From NCBI GenBank assembly GCA_013396655.1, contig WBMV01000267.1:1346333-1410332 (forward strand): DNA of 64,000 nt, given 5' to 3'. Each line of letters opens with the position of its first letter. Position 1 is the stretch's first letter. This DNA comes from Campylorhamphus procurvoides. Lineage: Eukaryota > Chordata > Aves > Passeriformes > Dendrocolaptidae. The translations under genes were made by a program, and so were the position numbers. The notes below the pieces were generated by a model, which ran no database searches, had not been told where the DNA came from, and saw only the letters and a program-made list of their open reading frames with translations. This document shows, piece by piece, positions 61,316 to 64,000 of the stretch.

Positions 61316-62552
61316 ACTCAGGAGAAACTATCAGTGAGGGGTTTCCATGTGTTTTCACATTTTCTACACTGAATCAGCCCAGCAGAACTCACATAGCATA
61401 AAGCTGGGTCCTGGCCCTCATGCTCATATGCCACGCTAAAGGACACAGCACACACTGAACAGCATCCATTTGGTTTTTTAACTAGAGCCCTAAAATGCCT
61501 GCTATAAAATATGTCAAAGTGAGTAATGGACAAATGACAAAACAGGTTAAAAATAAAAGTACAGCCTGAGATTTTAACATATAACAAACATGTTAAGGCC
61601 AAAAAAATGTTAAGTGATGCCTAGTTTCTCATGGTAGCTATCTGCAGGAGGAGTCTGATGAGAGGGTGTGAATACCCAGGCCATCATTGCAGAAGAGATA
61701 AATTCACTCTTGATCCACAGCTTGGAGGATCCCTGCTACCAGCAAAGACCAGGATGGTGAGAAGGCTGTACAGGTCCTCTGTGCTAATGGTCTGTGCAGG
61801 GAGAGAGAGTGACAGAGACTTGAGTCTTCTCTGCTTGGGACAAACAGCCACTTCCTTCTTCTTCCATCCTTCTCTGGTGCAACAGGACAAAGAACAAGGA
61901 GAAGCATTACTGCACCAGCTGGACACTCCCGTAGGAATCCACATGCTGTTTCCAGGTAGTAGGCTTATTTAAAATATACTCACACTATCAACAAAATCAG
62001 CTTTACTAACTGAAGTTAAAGCTCCCTGGTGAGATCTAAAGGTTTCCTCCTAAATTCTGGGAAAGTTCACTCTGAGTTCCAAGCACGGTGACTCAGATTC
62101 ACCTCTGGCAGTAAGACGAACTGTACTTCAATATTCTCCAACACATACTCTCAACTCTGCTGCACAAATAAATTATCTTGATCCCCTTCTAATTGAATGT
62201 ATATTTTTCACGTTTTTGAAATGGTTCTAGTTTCATTCCATACATTTTTTGCTTTATGAACTCAGGCCAGTTGTGTATATTAAACTTTATAGAAAATATC
62301 AAATCTTTCTTTGGGCTCACAAAGCAAACCTCAACATAGTGAGAGGTTAAAAAAGCCTTTGCTGATGCAGATGAATCAAGTTGTGCATCTTCACTAATTA
62401 CAAAGGGAGATTAGAAAGGGCTGCTGTATTTGTCTTCAAATGTGAGTACATTTTTTTTCCTAAGTTTCAAGCTGAGTCCCTCTCCTGATGGACTGCACCT
62501 GTACAACTTACTGCAAAGCAAAATTGTTTTCCACTAAGGATGAAGGCAGATA

Positions 62553-62628
62553 AACATGCCCATGGCAGAGTTGGAACTAGATGACCCTGAAGGTCCCTTC
62601 CAACATGATTTATTCTATGATTCTATAA
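62553..62628 (+). mobile_element. Very short CR1 LINE tail
   Basis: This is a sense-strand CR1 tail of about 75 bp: 'gcccatggcagagttgga', 'actagatgaccctgaagg', 'tcccttccaacatgattt' and the terminus 'attctatgattctata'. Only the extreme 3' end was inserted or survives. It lies about 1.2 kb from the inverted copy at 61.2 kb, and I see no sign that the two came from one insertion. Confidence 0.94.
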
Positions 62629-64000
62629 GGAAATCTGCAGATATCACGGTTCTTGTGCCCTGAACAGTTGAAATCCCACAGCTGTTACACTTCCCAGCCA
62701 TGGAGGACAGAAGGATCAATTAAACTAAACTGCAGATCAGTTCCTTTTGGTAGCCTGTCTTGACCTGAAGAATTGGCAGTGCTCTGCACTGATTGCTTGC
62801 TTTCATACTTGGTGGTTAGATCCGTTTGGGAGAATTTTAGAAGAGTTCTATACCAACTGGTACAGGACAGCCCAAGTCTCATCTCTGCTGGCCTCCAGGG
62901 CAGAGAAGTCACCTGGAAGTCACCTCTGGCTGGCACACTTGGGTTCTGCAGTGAAGGTGCATCTGCATCCCATAGGAACAAGCCTGGTTCAAGTCAGCCT
63001 CATGCCTGCCATGTGATGAGTTTATCCTTGTCCGGTGAAGTAATCACTGCCTTGAGAGCCTACAGCTCTGAATCACACATCAAAGCCATGCTCTGAGGGC
63101 AACAGGTTCAATAGGAGCATGTCATCACTTCTGTGGAACAGAAGGAGCAGGAGACATGCCATGTACTGCCAAGTGAGCTAGACACTCTCAAACAGCGCTC
63201 ATCCTAAGACAAGGGGATCTTCTCTTGCCAAACCACAAAAAAAAAATCCCTGTAGATTTGTTTCTTCATCTGTAATGGTCAAATCTCTGCAGTTTGACTT
63301 GAGTGAGAAACCGAATCCAAAATTTTTGTCTCTGTTCCATGTGGCTTGAGAAATGCACCACAATATTCCCTCTACCCTGTTGGCACATAGGGAGTAAGAC
63401 AACAGGGAAGAGAGGGTCAGAAAGGTAAACATGAATCAGAATTTTTCCTCCAAAAACCATGTTGTGTTTGCAGTAAGAGATCCATTCTTGATTTCCTTGG
63501 ACTTCTACTGACCTGGTTTAGATCTGGGATAACAACAAAATAGGCATGACAGAGGGGATGGTAACTTGTAGTAAACGGAGAGAGAGGGGATGGGAATGGG
63601 AAGGCACTTCTGGTACTGATTCTGCTGCTCAGCACATGCAGCTTCACCCAAGGAATTAAGCAGGTGCCTGGGTTTGTGCTACAGCTGGATCCAACCCTGC
63701 TGTGGTGCAAGGAGCATCCAGCTATGTCAGCACTGTGTGCTCTACTCCATGTGCAGGACTCCTGACAACTAGCAGAAACACAGTGGCCTCTGATATCCCT
63801 TCCTTTGCAATTAAATTATTTTTGTGTGTGTTATCTGCTACCTGGGACATTTGTCATTCCTTTATTTGCCTTTAAGTGGCTGTCTCCAGCACTCCATCTG
63901 CTCTGCCTGACATATCCCTAATCTTTTTTCCAAGGAGTGGAACTTCCTGGCTTGCTTTAAAAACTAGATATGTGTCTGTATGCACAAATCTCTAAGCCTC
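62629..64000. other. Unique DNA at the window end, no gene seen
   Basis: Overlapping frames of 60 to 107 codons occur on both strands, without domain or splice support. No repeat was recognised. Confidence 0.55.

Noticed and set aside
1..64000. CRISPR arrays, operons, prophage, plasmid or defence genes
   Set aside because: No regularly spaced repeats, no long adjacent coding frames and no ribosome-binding-site pattern. The CR1 elements show a vertebrate genome.
1..64000. tRNA, rRNA and snRNA genes
   Set aside because: No intact A-box plus B-box cloverleaf and no conserved rRNA or snRNA words were seen by eye. A covariance-model scan was not possible.

Overview
The window looks like non-coding nuclear DNA from a bird. 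The main evidence is at least seven CR1 LINE fragments of the avian kind. All are truncated at the 5' end, and most end at or near the CR1 terminal repeat (ATTCTATG on the sense strand, CATAGAAT when inverted). The base composition is AT-rich and CpG-poor, there are only short microsatellites, and there are no Alu, L1 or other mammalian young repeats. I cannot name the species or the locus from sequence alone.

I found no protein-coding gene, exon of a known family, rRNA, tRNA, CRISPR array, operon or prokaryotic feature. Open frames are short, scattered over all six frames, and look like chance, apart from two on CR1 tails (46438-46710 + and 34431-34862 -) that retain part of the CR1 ORF2 C-terminus. 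The longest frame (22713-23420, minus, 235 codons) has no recognisable domain and runs through a simple repeat. The window is best read as a large intron or an intergenic stretch.

Layout: 1-6.5 kb unique AT-rich DNA; 6.56-6.9 kb a block with three TTAATTAA sites, followed directly by an old CR1 (6.96-7.18 kb); 7.2-18 kb unique DNA with simple repeats and a tandem octamer pair at 17.64 kb; CR1 at 18.2 kb; 20.7-21.4 kb a homeodomain-motif-rich block; 26.0-26.95 kb a block with retained CpGs; 28.3-29.1 and 30.3-30.5 kb two more blocks that look conserved; CR1 copies at 32.5 and 34.4 kb with a G-quadruplex motif between them; 34.6-46.2 kb unique DNA; the longest CR1 at 46.2-46.7 kb, then a CTCF-like core at 46.97 kb; 48.35-49.25 kb the second CpG-retaining, homeodomain-motif-rich block, ending in a perfect hairpin; 49.4 and 60.7 kb faint MIR-like SINE fossils; 55.6 and 57.9 kb short tandem duplications; CR1 tails at 61.2 and 62.6 kb.

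If the window has a function, it is most likely regulatory: several candidate conserved non-coding elements spread across it, as seen around developmental genes in vertebrates. That is inference. It rests on motif content and CpG retention and needs a cross-species alignment. I saw no evidence for a novel gene system.
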